From NCBI GenBank assembly GCA_946998225.1, contig CAMPYH010000003.1, forward strand, positions 1 to 64,000: a DNA stretch of 64,000 nucleotides. The letters are read 5' to 3'. Source of the DNA: an uncultured Clostridiaceae bacterium. GTDB lineage: Bacteria > Bacillota > Clostridia > TANB77 > CAG-508. The notes beneath the pieces are model-generated. The model had not been told where the DNA came from. It ran no database searches and saw only the letters and a program-made list of their open reading frames with translations. Made by a program: the position numbers and the translations under genes. Shown here in pieces: positions 63,112 through 64,000 of the stretch; the first letter of the stretch is position 1; each line of letters opens with the position of its first letter.

Positions 63112-64000
63112 TTATTTCTTTATTAATTCCATTCTTATTGGTTTACTAGGCACATCTTTTAGTTCCCTAAAAGGCATATAAGAGGTATCAGTAGGAATGT
63201 AATTAAATAATTTATCTAACTCATCTTTATCTTTTGTTACAACAATATTTTCTTCAGTGATATAGATAATTCCAAATCTATATTCTTCCATTTTTACATC
63301 AGGGTCTTTCTTATAATAATCTTCTAATGGGAATACTCTTACAATAGCTGAATTATCTTCTACAAAGTTAAAGAAGAATACTTGATTTTTTACATAGTAA
63401 GTTGCTTCAGTATAAGATACATTGTAGAAGTTTTTAAGTCTCATAACAATTTCTCCAACTTCTTCTTCAGGCAAGTAATTACTAAATCTCAGTTCACCAA
63501 CCACACTTCCAAATATAGCAGGAGTTGGTCTATCTATATAACCTTTATCGTAAAGTTCGTTACATGGTTTAGCTATTGATTCTCTAAAATTAATATTCTT
63601 AACAAAACATTCAGTTTCAACTAATTCAAGTTCGATAGTATCTACATAATTCATAACTAATGTTGCTTTTTCTTCACGAGTTCTTTTATTCCAAGATTTA
63701 ATTCTTTCTTGATATTCTTCTGGATGAATTTTACTATTTAAGAAAGCAACATCACGAGATATTAAAATATCTTTTGCTGAATAATTAAATACTTCAAATT
63801 TATCTGCATTACTAATTTTTTCTTCTAATGATTTAATTGTATCTTCAATAGTTTTTGCTTTTGCTTTATAATCATCAAGAGTAAATGCACCATCTACATA
63901 AGCAAGTTTTGCTCTTTCTAATCTTTGCTTTTGAGTATCAATTTCTTTATATATTTTTTCTCTTGGCTCATCAAAGTTTTTAATTACCATAGGGACAAAG
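63112..64000 (-). CDS. C-terminal part of a large serine recombinase (5' end beyond window)
   Basis: The frame ends at 63112 and stays open to the right edge; a Met at 63990 is probably internal. Residues after it show the coiled-coil region that follows the zinc ribbon in large serine recombinases (QRLERAKLAYVDGAFTLDDY, AKTIEDTIKSLEEKIS) and the later block REEKATLVMNYVDTIELE. The catalytic Ser domain would be outside the window. The last 150 residues are not typical and I cannot assign them. It is the likely integrase of the element. Confidence 0.65.
   Translation of the reverse strand, partial: FVPMVIKNFDEPREKIYKEIDTQKQRLERAKLAYVDGAFTLDDYKAKAKTIEDTIKSLEEKISNADKFEVFNYSAKDILISRDVAFLNSKIHPEEYQERIKSWNKRTREEKATLVMNYVDTIELELVETECFVKNINFRESIAKPCNELYDKGYIDRPTPAIFGSVVGELRFSNYLPEEEVGEIVMRLKNFYNVSYTEATYYVKNQVFFFNFVEDNSAIVRVFPLEDYYKKDPDVKMEEYRFGIIYITEENIVVTKDKDELDKLFNYIPTDTSYMPFRELKDVPSKPIRMELIKK

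Overview
The window looks like chromosome from a very AT-rich, anaerobic, Gram-positive bacterium of the Firmicutes, most likely an uncultured gut-type member of the Clostridia. The reasons are the oxygen-sensitive class III ribonucleotide reductase pair NrdD/NrdG, the Gram-positive division proteins SepF and DivIVA, HrcA/CIRCE heat-shock control, a sortase, strong AGGAGG-type ribosome binding sites, frequent GTG/TTG starts and long Lys/Glu/Asn-rich linkers inside conserved proteins. TAA, TAG and TGA all serve as stops, so the standard bacterial code applies. No rRNA, tRNA or CRISPR array was found.

Layout: almost everything is on the minus strand, so operons read from right to left. 1-1244 is a nearly complete DUF2254-type membrane protein cut by the left edge. 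1650-8117 holds recJ, a plus-strand carbohydrate-binding-module protein, a sortase, an RluA-type pseudouridine synthase and uvrC. 8124-12449 encodes a 1441-residue protein with mTERF-like helical repeats and a coiled-coil tail. 12623-17054 has a LexA-like protein without its catalytic dyad, then obg, trpS and glyS. 17122-19028 is a division cluster (sepF, divIVA, two small coiled-coil proteins). 19249-29006 is an operon of a Lon-like protease, an unknown 741-residue protein, mutL with a huge linker, miaA and a HlyD-like protein. 29121-34293 carries tex, two unknown proteins and a murE-like ligase. 34449-37286 is nrdD-nrdG. 37863-45793 is rpoB-rpoC-def behind a leader with a terminator-like hairpin. 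46190-49675 has a 46-residue protein, two unknown single-pass membrane proteins and a beta-lactamase-fold hydrolase. 51620-56318 is hrcA-grpE-dnaK-dnaJ.

From about 56430 to the right edge the content changes to a mobile element: a membrane KAP-type NTPase, an adenine DNA methyltransferase, a PD-(D/E)XK restriction endonuclease gene split by one in-frame TAA, a MobV-type relaxase with an oriT-like palindrome region, and the C-terminal part of a large serine recombinase. It reads as an integrative mobilizable element with a defence cargo, inserted just upstream of the hrcA promoter.

The items most worth a second look are the mTERF-like giant protein, the dyad-less LexA, the rpoBC leader hairpin, the split restriction gene, the repeated left arms ahead of the terminator at 4493-4522, and terminators whose loops contain stop codons. 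Product names rest on motifs read by eye; no database search was run.
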